A stretch of DNA of 34,125 bases, taken from positions 1 through 34,125 of the forward strand of contig JAWRJQ010000094.1 in NCBI GenBank assembly GCA_040307385.1, in the 5' to 3' direction. The DNA is from RUG721 sp040307385 (GTDB lineage: Bacteria > Actinomycetota > Coriobacteriia > Coriobacteriales > Atopobiaceae). The notes under the pieces were generated by a model. The model was not told where the DNA came from. It worked only from the letters and a program-made list of their open reading frames with translations, and searched no databases. Below are positions 7,997 to 16,816 of the stretch, one piece after another (position 1 is the first letter of the stretch; every line of letters begins with the position of its first letter). Both the position numbers and the translations under genes were made by a program.

Positions 7997-8015
7997 GTAT
8001 TCGAGGAGCTTTTCC

Positions 8016-8717
8016 ATGACGCATGGGGCGATCTTCGATTTCAACGGCACCATGATCCTCGACGGCCCCTATCAGGAGGAAGCGTGGCGCACATGGGCGC
8101 GCAACAACCTCGGCCTCGAGCTTTCCGACGAAGACTTCGCCTACCATCTTCACGGCGTGAGCATAGGGGAGTGCCTCGAGTTCATGCTCGGCCGCTGGCC
8201 CGCGCCGGATGAGACCGATGCTGCGGAGCTCGAGCGCGAGCAGCTCTACCGCGATCTCTGCCGCATCCATTCCGATGCGTGCCAGCTTGCGGAGGGGCTC
8301 CCCGGCTTTTTGGATGCGCTGGCAGACCTCGGCGTTCGCATCACCATAGCCACCGCGTCTCCGCTCGAGAACATGGAGTTCCATTTCGAGCGCCTCGGGC
8401 TCGACCGGTGGTTCTCGCTCGACACCATCGTCTACAACGACCGCACGTTCCCGAGCAAGCCCGCGCCCGACATCTTCGTGCGCGCCATGGATCGGATCGG
8501 GGTGCCCGCAGCGCGTTGCACGGTATTCGAGGACGCGCCCTTGGGGCTCGAGGCGGCACGGCGTGCCGGCGCCGGGCGCGTCGTGGCGGTGACGGCGGAG
8601 TACGACCCCGAGTTTCTTGCCGGCCTCCCCGGCGTCGATCGCGTGATCGCCGATTACCGCGACACCGAGGGCCTGCTCGCAACGGTGCTCGCAACGACGG
8701 ACGCAGACGAAGCATAG
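8016..8717 (+). CDS. HAD-superfamily phosphatase (beta-phosphoglucomutase-like)
   Basis: The 233-residue protein is a HAD hydrolase with a helical cap of the beta-phosphoglucomutase type. Motif I is FDFNGT (D8, N10), motif II is TIATAS, motif III is the lysine in PSKPAPDIF, and motif IV is FEDAPLGLEAA. The second residue of motif I is Asn where most phosphatases have the acid/base Asp, so the activity may differ. The ATG at 8016 follows a GAGGAG site at 8003-8008. It stands between the tRNA terminator and an unrelated gene. Because the his operon lacks a histidinol-phosphatase, a role there is conceivable, but nothing in the sequence proves it and the terminator separates them. Confidence 0.85.
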   Translation: MTHGAIFDFNGTMILDGPYQEEAWRTWARNNLGLELSDEDFAYHLHGVSIGECLEFMLGRWPAPDETDAAELEREQLYRDLCRIHSDACQLAEGLPGFLDALADLGVRITIATASPLENMEFHFERLGLDRWFSLDTIVYNDRTFPSKPAPDIFVRAMDRIGVPAARCTVFEDAPLGLEAARRAGAGRVVAVTAEYDPEFLAGLPGVDRVIADYRDTEGLLATVLATTDADEA

Positions 8718-8943
8718 CGGCCCGATCGGCCCACCCCACCGCTATCCTGCATCTCGTCGCCCATTCGAGTGTTTTTTACCGAGGCCGCGCCTGCTCCTTG
8801 CGCACTGTCCCTGTCTTCAGTCGCAGCTCAACCACTGTTTTGACCAGCGGTTGAAAGACTATGGTAAGAAGCGCGACAGCGAGCTGCCAGCGGCTGGAGA
8901 GCGCTTCAGGGTTTTCAACAAGCCGTCCCCGTATTCTTGTTGC

Positions 8944-10017
8944 ATGGACTATGTGGTCACCGGCATACACGCACGTAGGATGCTTCGGTCGCTTCGAGCT
9001 GACAGGCATGCCTCGGTTATCTCGCTGAGCTGGAGCAATGCACTGGGAAGCATCGTTTCGGGTTCCTATGTTCCGCTCACCGAAGAGGGATGCACGCGGT
9101 TGGGCATGCCGTCTGCGCCCACGAAGCGCAATCCGCTATCGGTTATCGTGCCCTGCGCAGCACTGAGAATCCCCCGGCACGATGAGATCGATTCTCAGGT
9201 CGTATCCTCGTTTCTGCCGGGAAAACCGTTTATCAGGATCAGCCCCGAGATCTGCATTGCCGGACCGGAGCTGCTCTTCATCGATGCCGCCGCAACCACG
9301 CCCTTCCCCAAGCTGCTCCTATTCGGCATGGAACTCTGCGGATCATATACGCTGCGGCAATCCCATCCAGCGGGCGGTCGGCCCGTCTACCAGGTCGAAC
9401 CTGTCACATCGATGCAGAAGATCGCGGATTTCGTCGGCGCGCTCAAGGGAGCCCGTCTGCGGGGGATCACACGCGCGAGCCGTGCGGTGCCGTTCCTGAT
9501 GGATCATGCAGCTTCCCCCATGGAGAGCGTCCTCGCGCTTATGCTGCGATTACCCATCGTGCGGGGCGGCCTGGGCCTTGGCCTGCCGAAGCTCAATGCC
9601 GATGTCCCCATTGGAGAGGAGTATCAGCGTTTTACGGTGGCGCGTCATGTTTACCCCGACATCTTCTTCGAGGAGCTTCCGCTCGATATCGAATATGAGA
9701 GTGAGGAATTCCACCCCGAGATGGGTGACTGGGATGCACTCGATCCGGCATCGCGCGACGCCATCCTCGGGAAGACCAAGAAGGACAAGCAGCGCATGCG
9801 CCTCATCCAAACCATGGGGATCCGCGTCTTCCAGGTGACGTTCGACGACTTCAAAACCAGCGCATCGTTCGATTTCTTAGCCGAGCAGCTGCTCAAACAG
9901 ATCGAAGATCTCTCCGGCAAGAGCCAACGCAGAAAGCGGGCGCAGCTGAACAGCACCAAGGCGATTCTGAAGCGCTCGAGCATGCTCGCATCGCTTCTTG
10001 AGGGCAGCCCGACATGA
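8944..10017 (+). CDS. Orphan protein with DUF559/Vsr-like nuclease-type C-terminal domain
   Basis: The protein (357 residues from this start) resembles a type I recall from coriobacteria in which a central ISPEICxxxPELLF ... GMELCGSYTL region is followed by a domain like DUF559. In that domain SPMESVLALMLRLP (191-204), YPDIFFEE with D239, LDIEYESEEFH (E250, H257) and KDKQRMRLIQTMGIRVFQVT follow the order expected of a PD-(D/E)xK fold. Such proteins are often likened to AbiEi-type antitoxins, but no partner toxin is next to it. The frame opens at a TTG at 8851; the ATG at 8944 fits the domain start better, although no ribosome site precedes it. A TATTCT at 8932-8937 would make it leaderless. 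Codon use is visibly less GC-biased than in neighbours, which suggests transfer. The fold is inference. Confidence 0.65.
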   Translation: MDYVVTGIHARRMLRSLRADRHASVISLSWSNALGSIVSGSYVPLTEEGCTRLGMPSAPTKRNPLSVIVPCAALRIPRHDEIDSQVVSSFLPGKPFIRISPEICIAGPELLFIDAAATTPFPKLLLFGMELCGSYTLRQSHPAGGRPVYQVEPVTSMQKIADFVGALKGARLRGITRASRAVPFLMDHAASPMESVLALMLRLPIVRGGLGLGLPKLNADVPIGEEYQRFTVARHVYPDIFFEELPLDIEYESEEFHPEMGDWDALDPASRDAILGKTKKDKQRMRLIQTMGIRVFQVTFDDFKTSASFDFLAEQLLKQIEDLSGKSQRRKRAQLNSTKAILKRSSMLASLLEGSPT

Positions 10018-10028
10018 CACGCGTACCG

Positions 10029-10177
10029 AAAATGTCTCTAATGCTGCACGGTTCGGGCCTGGAGGACCAACGGGGCTGAATAATATGCGTAAAGTGCCGA
10101 GATATTGGCGAGATTATGCATAACAGCCAGCGCCACCATCACCTGAGGCATGAACCGTGCAGCATTAGAGACATTTT
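10029..10177. repeat. MITE-like element with perfect 26-bp terminal inverted repeats
   Basis: The arms at 10029-10054 and 10152-10177 are exact reverse complements over 26 bases (the left one begins AAAATGTCTCTAATGCTGCA). They enclose 97 bases with no reading frame of note. Two mismatches further in, GCCT at 10057-10060 pairs again with AGGC at 10146-10149. The inside holds the palindrome TTATGCATAA and a related TATGCGTAA. It lies between the convergent DUF559-like gene and nth. A loop of this size makes a plain terminator unlikely; a short non-autonomous mobile element is the better reading. No clear target duplication was found. Confidence 0.6.
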
Positions 10178-10207
10178 GTGTCGTCCAAGGTGAGAACCGG
10201 GCTCAGC

Positions 10208-10888
10208 CTATCGTTTTTTCTTCGTCGGATTTCCCTCGGCTTTTCCGCAGCTCGGGCAAAGATCGGCCACAGCGCATGCGCCGCATGCGGGCGCGTGCGC
10301 TGTGCAGGTGTCGCGCCCGAAGTGGATCCACTGCTCGTTCACGGGTCCCCAGAGCTCGCGCGGCAGCAGCGCAAGCAGATCCTGCTCGCACGCGAGCGGC
10401 GTGGGAGCATCGGAGAACTTCAAACGCCGTGAGATGCGGAAGACGTGCGTATCGACCGCTATGCCATCTACCACGCCATATGCCTTGTTGAGCACGATGT
10501 TGGCGGTTTTACGCCCCACGCCGGGGAGCCTGGTGAGCTCTTCCATGCTGCTCGGCACCGTGCCCGCGTAATCGGCGACGATCATCTGCGCTGCCTCGAC
10601 CGCATGCGCAGCCTTGGCGCGCCAGAATCCGATGGAACGGATGACCTCGCCCACCTCGGCAGGATCGGCCGCTGCAAGCGCGGGAGCATCGGGCCAGCGC
10701 TCGAACAGCTCGGGCGTGACCTTGTTCACCGCAGCGTCGGTGGTTTGCGCCGAAAGCAGCACGCATATCACCAACTCAAAGGGACTGCGAAACCATAATG
10801 CGCTCTCTACCTGCGGATACAGTTCGCCCATACGACGGCACATCTCAACGGCGCGCGCTTGCCGCGCCTTCTTGGACTCCCGGGGCAC
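10208..10888 (-). CDS. nth: Endonuclease III, DNA glycosylase/AP lyase
   Basis: Nth removes oxidised pyrimidines from DNA and cuts the abasic site. From the GTG at 10888 the protein has 226 residues. The helix-hairpin-helix LPGVGRKTANIVL carries the catalytic K127, and D146 is in GIAVDTHVFRISRRL. Four cysteines, C195, C202, C205 and C211 (C-x6-C-x2-C-x5-C), bind the 4Fe-4S cluster. The frame extends back to a TTG at 10903, but an AAGGAGG site overlaps that region and sits five to six bases ahead of the GTG, which decides the start. It is transcribed away from glgB, sharing a 119-base gap. The C-terminus ends in a short lysine run. Confidence 0.96.
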   Translation of the reverse strand: MPRESKKARQARAVEMCRRMGELYPQVESALWFRSPFELVICVLLSAQTTDAAVNKVTPELFERWPDAPALAAADPAEVGEVIRSIGFWRAKAAHAVEAAQMIVADYAGTVPSSMEELTRLPGVGRKTANIVLNKAYGVVDGIAVDTHVFRISRRLKFSDAPTPLACEQDLLALLPRELWGPVNEQWIHFGRDTCTAHAPACGACAVADLCPSCGKAEGNPTKKKR

Positions 10889-11007
10889 GTGTCCTCCTTT
10901 CAATCAAGACTAGGATACAGCCGAAGCGGACATCTCCATCAGCTCATCTCGTACATTGGTTAGAATAGGATATGTCGAATCATGTCCCTTGAGCGTAAGG
11001 AGTGCCG

Positions 11008-13104
11008 ATGGCTCTTCAAGATGCATCCCTGTATCTTTCGCAGGATGACCTGTTCCTTCTCGCCAAAGGCGAGTGGTACAGGAGCTTTGAGAAGTTCGGC
11101 GCGCATCCCGCCGAGAGGGACGGCGTGGAAGGCTATCACTTTGCCGTTTGGGCACCCGATGTGAAGAGCGTCCATGTCATCGGCTCGTTCAACGGCTGGG
11201 ACGAGCAGTCCAACCCGCTGTCATGCAGCAAGACCGGCGGCGTGTGGGAGGGCTTCGTCCCCGGCGTCAACCAGGGAGATTCGTACAAGTATCTCATCAC
11301 CACCGCTGCGGACGAGAAGCTCTACAAGGCGGATCCGTACGGCTTCTGGGCAGAGCTCGTTCCCGCCAACGCCTCGCGCACCTTCGACATCTCGGGCTAC
11401 GCGTGGGGCGATGAGCGGTGGATCTCCAACCGCACGCGCAACGACCATCACGAGCGCCCGCTCAACATATACGAGGTGCATCTGGGCAGCTGGAAGCGGC
11501 ACAACGACGGTCTCACCAGCATCGGCGGCTGGCCCGAGAACCCCGATGACGCGCCCGGCTCCTACCTCTCCTACGACGAGCTCTCCGAAGAGCTGGTGAA
11601 CTACGTGCATGAGATGGGCTATTCGCACATCGAGCTCATGCCCGTGATGGAGCACCCCTTCGACGGCTCGTGGGGCTACCAGATCGTGGGCTATTACGCG
11701 CCCACCTCGCGTTTCGGCGATCCCAAGCAGCTCAAGCACTTCGTCGACGCCTGCCACCAGGCCGGCATCGGCGTCATCCTCGACTGGGTTCCCGGCGGCT
11801 GCTGCCCCGATGCGCACGGCCTCGCGCTCTTCAACGGCAAGAAGCTCTACGAGGGTCTCGTGCACCCCACGTGGGGCACCCTCAAATTCGACCTGTCTCG
11901 CGGAGAGGTGCGCTCGTTCCTCATCTCGAACCTGCTCTACTGGGTCGAGGAGTACCACGCCGACGGCATCCGCATGGACGGCGTCACCTCGATGGTCTAT
12001 CTCAACTTCGGCATCGACGAGCCCTCCAAGAAGCGCTTCAACTCACGCGGTACCGAAGAGGACGATGCCGCCGTGAGCTTCATCCGTCAGTGCAACACCA
12101 CCATCGGCACCTACCACCCCGACGTCATGATGATCGCCGAGGAATCCACCGCGTGGCCGCTCGTCACCTACCCGCCCGAGGTCGGCGGTCTCGGCTTCAA
12201 CTACAAATGGGATATGGGCTGGATGAACGACACCCTGCACTACATGCAGACCGACTTCCCCTGGCGTCCGGGCAACCATCGTTTGCTCACGTTCTCCATC
12301 ATGTACGCGTTCAACGAGAACTTCGTGCTGCCGCTCTCCCATGACGAGGTGGTGCACGGCAAGTGCTCGCTCATCACCCGCCAACCGGGCGACAATTGGC
12401 GCCAGTTCGCAGGCCTGCGCGCCCTCGCGTTCTACCAGATGACCCACCCCGGCAGCAAGCTCAACTTCATGGGCAACGAGATCGGCCAGTTCATCGAGTG
12501 GCGCTACTACGAGGGCATCGAGTTCTTCCTGGCCGACAACTTCGAGAGCCATGCCCGGCACAGGAGCTTCATCGCCGCGCTCAACCGCTTCTACAACCAG
12601 AACCCCGCGCTCTGGGAGCAGGCGTACGATTCCGCCGGCTTCGAGTGGATCGACGCCGACAACAACCGGCAGTCCATCCTCACCTACATCCGCCACGGCA
12701 AGAAGAAGGGCGATGACGTGGTGATCCTGCTCAACATGGACATCAACGCTCACGAGAACTTCCGCATGGGCGTGCCCGAGAGCGGCATCTACGAGGAGGT
12801 CTTCAACTCCGACGATCCGAGTTTCGGAGGGTCGGGCGTATACAATGGCGGCCAGCTGATCAGCGAGGACGTGCCGTGGAACGGACGCGAGAACTCGCTG
12901 GTGTTGCGCGTGCCTCCGCTCGGCGGCATCATGCTCAAGCGCACTGCGGCGCTTCCGCCCAAAAAGAAGGTTGCCAAGAACGTCGTTAAGAAAACCGCCA
13001 AGACCCCGGCAAAGGGTGCGGCGGCCGCCGAGAAGACAGCCACGACAACACAGAAAACCGGCGCTGCCGGCACGGCCGCGCGCACCCGCAAAAAGCGTCC
13101 GTAG
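11008..13104 (+). CDS. glgB: 1,4-alpha-glucan branching enzyme with lysine-rich tail
   Basis: GlgB cuts alpha-1,4 chains and re-attaches them by alpha-1,6 bonds in glycogen. The 698-residue protein has an N-terminal beta-sandwich (GYHFAVWAPDVKSVHVIGSFN; CBM48 type), then a GH13 barrel with nucleophile D324 in ADGIRMDGV, acid E378 in IAEEST, and D446 in LSHDEVVHGK. The usual VPAHFP is VPGGCC here. After the domain ends at GGIMLKR, about 53 extra residues (646-698) are almost only K, A, T and P with KKK, KKT and PAK repeats, like a histone H1 tail. The ATG at 11008 follows TAAGGAG; a GTG at 11002 overlaps that site. It is the first gene of the glycogen operon. Confidence 0.95.
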   Translation: MALQDASLYLSQDDLFLLAKGEWYRSFEKFGAHPAERDGVEGYHFAVWAPDVKSVHVIGSFNGWDEQSNPLSCSKTGGVWEGFVPGVNQGDSYKYLITTAADEKLYKADPYGFWAELVPANASRTFDISGYAWGDERWISNRTRNDHHERPLNIYEVHLGSWKRHNDGLTSIGGWPENPDDAPGSYLSYDELSEELVNYVHEMGYSHIELMPVMEHPFDGSWGYQIVGYYAPTSRFGDPKQLKHFVDACHQAGIGVILDWVPGGCCPDAHGLALFNGKKLYEGLVHPTWGTLKFDLSRGEVRSFLISNLLYWVEEYHADGIRMDGVTSMVYLNFGIDEPSKKRFNSRGTEEDDAAVSFIRQCNTTIGTYHPDVMMIAEESTAWPLVTYPPEVGGLGFNYKWDMGWMNDTLHYMQTDFPWRPGNHRLLTFSIMYAFNENFVLPLSHDEVVHGKCSLITRQPGDNWRQFAGLRALAFYQMTHPGSKLNFMGNEIGQFIEWRYYEGIEFFLADNFESHARHRSFIAALNRFYNQNPALWEQAYDSAGFEWIDADNNRQSILTYIRHGKKKGDDVVILLNMDINAHENFRMGVPESGIYEEVFNSDDPSFGGSGVYNGGQLISEDVPWNGRENSLVLRVPPLGGIMLKRTAALPPKKKVAKNVVKKTAKTPAKGAAAAEKTATTTQKTGAAGTAARTRKKRP

Positions 13105-13169
13105 CGCGAGGCACCGCACGATTTATACAACCGACGCGCAGGCACAGGGGCTGCGCCGGAAGGAGATGT

Positions 13170-15638
13170 ATGGAAACCGATATGTTCCAGGGCTTCAGCG
13201 GCCTCATGCGCCGCCTCAAGGGAGAGAAGTCCTTCGAATCCAACGAGGACTTCGTCAGCACCTATCGCAGCGTCTGCGAGGCCATGCTCGGCAAGTCGTT
13301 CGAGCACGCCACCGCGGGCGAGCGGTTCAACGCCCTTGCGCGCATGGTCGCCTTCAAGGCACGCGACCTCCAGGTCGAGACCCTCGTGCCCAAGGAGAAG
13401 CGCGTCTACTACTTCTCGCTGGAGTTCCTGCTGGGTCCTCTGCTCGACAACTACCTTATCAACCTGGGCGTGCGCGACGTCGTGGCCGAGGGCCTCAAGG
13501 AGATGGGCACCACCCTCGAGGAGATCTGCGCGCAGGAGGCCGATCCGGGCCTCGGCAACGGCGGCCTGGGCCGTCTGGCCGCATGCTTCCTCGACTCCAT
13601 GGCCTCGCTCGGCATCTCGGGCAACGGCAACGGCATGCGCTACCGCTACGGCCTCTTCCGCCAGGAGATCGAGGGCGGCCGCCAGGTTGAGAAAACGGAT
13701 AACTGGCTCGCCCACGGCTATCCTTGGGAGCGCAAGGCAACCGAAAGCTCGGTCGTCGTGCAGTTCGGCGGCGAGATCGTGCGCCACGAGGATGAAGACG
13801 GAAAGTACTGGTTCACGCAGGAAGGCGGCACCAAGGTGCTCGCCGTGCCCTACGACGTGCCCATCGTCGGCTATAACGGCACGAAGGTCAACAAGCTGCG
13901 CCTGTGGAGCGCCGAGCCGAGCTCCGAGGACTTCGACCTCGACGCCTTCAACTCCGGAGACTACGCCGGCGCCAACAAGTTCCGCACCGACGTGGAGGCC
14001 ATCTCGACCATCCTCTATCCCAACGACTCGGGCGAGCACGGCAAGATCCTGCGCCTGAAGCAGGAGTACCTGTTCGTCACCGCAGGCCTGCAGACCATCC
14101 TGCGCACCTACGAGAAGGAGTTCGGCCCCGACTGGGAGCACCTGGCCGACCACGTGTGCATCCACACCAACGACACGCACCCCGCCATGTGCGGCCCCGA
14201 GCTCATGCGCATCCTCGTCGATGAGAAGGGCGTCGACTTCGACCTCGCCTTCGATATCGCCCGCGCCACCATCTCCTACACCAACCACACCGTCATGCCC
14301 GAGGCGCTCGAGAAGTGGCCCATCAACACGTTCCGCGAGCTGTTCCCGCGCACCTATATGTTCATCGACGAGATCGACCGCCGCTATCGCGAGTCGTTCC
14401 CGCACGACCGCGACGATTGGTTCGAGATCCTCAAGCAGACCGCCATCCTGTGGGACGGCGAGGTGCGCATGGCCAACCTCTCGGTGCTCTTCTCGCACTC
14501 CGTCAACGGCGTCTCCGAGCTGCACACGGGCATCCTCAAGGCGAACACCCTGCATGCGTTCTACGAGCTCGCTCCCGAGAAGTTCAACAACAAGACCAAC
14601 GGCGTCACGCACCGCCGCTTCCTCGCTGAGTCCAACCCGTCCTATGCCAAGCTCATCACCAACGCCATCGGCGATGGGTGGATGCAGGATGCCATGGAGC
14701 TCGAGAAGCTCGCGCGCTTTGAGAACGACGCCAGCTTCCAGCAGGAGTTCGCCGCATCCAAGCAGACGGCCAAGGAGCGCCTCGCCGCCCACATCGCCAA
14801 GGCCACCGGCGTGGCGCTCGACACCTCCACGGTCTTCGACGTGCAGGTCAAGCGCTTCCACGCCTACAAGCGCCAGCTCCTCAACGTCTTCAAGATCCTC
14901 GATCTCTACAACCGCATGCTCGACGACCCCGGCTTCGAGCCCCAGCCCACCTCGTTCATCTTCGCGGGCAAGGCGGCGCAGAGCTACACTTTCGCCAAGG
15001 AGGTCATCCGCCTCATCAACTCGGTGGCCGACGTCATCAACAACGACGCGCGCGTGAACGATCGCATCAAGGTGGCCTTCGTGCCCAATTTCGCGGTGTC
15101 CAACGCGCAGCTCATCTACCCCGCAACCGATATCTCCGAGCAGATCAGCTGGGCGGGGTCGGAGGCGTCCGGAACCTCGAACATGAAGCTCATGCTGAAC
15201 GGCGCCATCACGCTCGGCACCTACGACGGCGCCAACGTGGAGATCTGCGACCTCGTGGGCGAGGAGCACATCAAGATCTTCGGCCTGCGTACGGCGGAGG
15301 TTGACGAGCTGCGTGAGAACCACAGTTACTGGGCCTGGGATGCCTATAACGCTGACCGGGGCCGTCTGGGCCGCATCGTCGACATGCTCACCGATGGTTC
15401 CCTCGCGCGCCTCTCGGGCGACTTCGAGAGCATCGCCGACGAGCTCATGGTCAGCAACGACCACGACCTCGTGCTCAAGGACTTCTACTCCTACGCCCAG
15501 GCATGGGAGGAGCTCACCCAGAGCTACGCCGACACGGCGTCCTGGCGCAAATCCGCCATCCACAATACCGCCAAGGCGGGATACTTCTCTTCTGACCGAA
15601 CAATCCGCGAGTATGCAGAGGAAATTTGGCATATTTGA
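13170..15638 (+). CDS. glgP: Glycogen/alpha-glucan phosphorylase
   Basis: GlgP (GT35) uses phosphate to release glucose-1-phosphate from chain ends. The 822 residues match the normal family length. Motifs are YFSLEFLLG near 75, GNGGLGRLAACFLDS near 128, HTNDTHPAM, VKRFHAYKRQLLN, and the PLP site EASGTSNMKLMLNG with K673, followed by TYDGANVEI. The start follows a GGAAGGAG site. It lies 65 bases after glgB and 35 before glgC, so synthesis and breakdown of glycogen are in one operon. Confidence 0.96.
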   Translation: METDMFQGFSGLMRRLKGEKSFESNEDFVSTYRSVCEAMLGKSFEHATAGERFNALARMVAFKARDLQVETLVPKEKRVYYFSLEFLLGPLLDNYLINLGVRDVVAEGLKEMGTTLEEICAQEADPGLGNGGLGRLAACFLDSMASLGISGNGNGMRYRYGLFRQEIEGGRQVEKTDNWLAHGYPWERKATESSVVVQFGGEIVRHEDEDGKYWFTQEGGTKVLAVPYDVPIVGYNGTKVNKLRLWSAEPSSEDFDLDAFNSGDYAGANKFRTDVEAISTILYPNDSGEHGKILRLKQEYLFVTAGLQTILRTYEKEFGPDWEHLADHVCIHTNDTHPAMCGPELMRILVDEKGVDFDLAFDIARATISYTNHTVMPEALEKWPINTFRELFPRTYMFIDEIDRRYRESFPHDRDDWFEILKQTAILWDGEVRMANLSVLFSHSVNGVSELHTGILKANTLHAFYELAPEKFNNKTNGVTHRRFLAESNPSYAKLITNAIGDGWMQDAMELEKLARFENDASFQQEFAASKQTAKERLAAHIAKATGVALDTSTVFDVQVKRFHAYKRQLLNVFKILDLYNRMLDDPGFEPQPTSFIFAGKAAQSYTFAKEVIRLINSVADVINNDARVNDRIKVAFVPNFAVSNAQLIYPATDISEQISWAGSEASGTSNMKLMLNGAITLGTYDGANVEICDLVGEEHIKIFGLRTAEVDELRENHSYWAWDAYNADRGRLGRIVDMLTDGSLARLSGDFESIADELMVSNDHDLVLKDFYSYAQAWEELTQSYADTASWRKSAIHNTAKAGYFSSDRTIREYAEEIWHI

Positions 15639-15673
15639 TGAAGGAAGGCTAGGAAAGGGCGAAAGGAGTTCGT

Positions 15674-16813
15674 ATGAGCAAGAAGGAGTGCGTCGCGATG
15701 CTCCTTGCCGGCGGGCAGGGCAGCAGGCTGGGCGTCCTCACCAGCAACGTCGCCAAACCCGCGGTCTCGTTCGGCGGTAAGTTCCGCATTATCGACTTCC
15801 CGCTGTCCAACTGTGCGAACTCGGGCATCGACACGGTGGGCGTCCTCACGCAGTATCGGCCCTATCTGCTGCATTCCTACATCGGAACCGGCGAGGCGTG
15901 GAACCTCGACGAACGCGGCGGCGGCGTGTCCATCCTTCCTCCCTTCGCCACCCAGACGGGCGGCGCCTGGTATGCGGGCACGGCCGATGCCGTAACCCAG
16001 AACCTGGGCTATCTCGAGCAGAACGATCCCGAGTACGTGCTCATCCTCTCGGGCGACCAGCTCTACCGCATGGACTACCATGAGATGCTCCAGTGCCACA
16101 AGAACAACAAGGCCGATCTCACCGTGGCCGTCATGCCCGTGCCCTGGGAGGAGGCCTCCCGCTTCGGCATCATGAACTGCGACGAGGAGGGCCGCATCCT
16201 CGAGTTCGAGGAGAAGCCCAAGCAGCCCCGCAGCAACCTCGCGTCCATGGGCATCTACATCTTCACGGCCGACCTTCTCATCAAGACGTTGAAGGACGAT
16301 GCGGTGGATCCCGAATCCACGCACGACTTCGGCGGCGACATCATCCCCAAGCTGCTCGCCGACGGCAAGCGCCTCTTCACCTACAAGTTCGAGGGCTTCT
16401 GGCGCGACGTGGGCACCATATCGAGCTACCTCGAGACGAGCATGGACCTGCTGGGTCCCGAGCCCGCCTTCGACATCTACTCTTCCGAGTTTCCCATCAT
16501 GAGCAACTCGTCCACCCGCCCGCCCGCGTTCTTCGGTGAGAATGCCGACGTCGAAGACTGCCTCATCGACAACGGCAGCCAAGTCTTCGGCACGGTGTCG
16601 CGCTCCATTCTCGCGTGCGATGCCTTCATCGGCGAGGGCGCGGTCGTCGAACAGGCCGTGCTGCTGCCCGGCGCCCGCATCGAGGCGGGTGCCACGGTCG
16701 TGAACGCAATTCTCGGCGAGGATGCCGTAGTCGAGGCGGGCGTCTGCCTCGGTTCCGCCGACGCCGAAACCGCCACCGTCGGAAACGGCGCCGTGGTGAG
16801 GAAGGGGGAGTAG
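15674..16813 (+). CDS. glgC: Glucose-1-phosphate adenylyltransferase, catalytic subunit
   Basis: GlgC makes ADP-glucose from ATP and glucose-1-phosphate, the committed step of bacterial glycogen synthesis. The 379-residue protein has the nucleotide loop LLAGGQGSRLGVLT near residue 11, AKPAVSFGGKFRIIDFPLSN, the SGDQLYRMDY motif, FEEKPKQP with the sugar-phosphate lysine, and a C-terminal left-handed beta helix with hexapeptide-like repeats from about residue 285. The start is the ATG at 15674 after GAAAGGAG. It is followed three bases later by its paralogue glgD. In Firmicutes such pairs form a mixed enzyme. Confidence 0.95.
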   Translation: MSKKECVAMLLAGGQGSRLGVLTSNVAKPAVSFGGKFRIIDFPLSNCANSGIDTVGVLTQYRPYLLHSYIGTGEAWNLDERGGGVSILPPFATQTGGAWYAGTADAVTQNLGYLEQNDPEYVLILSGDQLYRMDYHEMLQCHKNNKADLTVAVMPVPWEEASRFGIMNCDEEGRILEFEEKPKQPRSNLASMGIYIFTADLLIKTLKDDAVDPESTHDFGGDIIPKLLADGKRLFTYKFEGFWRDVGTISSYLETSMDLLGPEPAFDIYSSEFPIMSNSSTRPPAFFGENADVEDCLIDNGSQVFGTVSRSILACDAFIGEGAVVEQAVLLPGARIEAGATVVNAILGEDAVVEAGVCLGSADAETATVGNGAVVRKGE

Positions 16814-16816
16814 ACG

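Noticed and set aside
8851..8943. TTG start at 8851 for the DUF559-like gene
   Set aside because: The extra 31 residues have no domain character, and the MDYVVTG start at 8944 fits the expected beginning of the domain; the choice remains uncertain.
10029..10177. Bidirectional terminator between the DUF559-like gene and nth
   Set aside because: The arms end in T runs on each strand, but the 97-base loop is far too large for an intrinsic terminator; a mobile-element reading fits better, though it is not proven.
12789..15632. 947-codon open frame on the minus strand across glgB and glgP
   Set aside because: It is antisense to two well-supported genes; such long frames arise from the high-GC third-position bias, and the product shows no domain.
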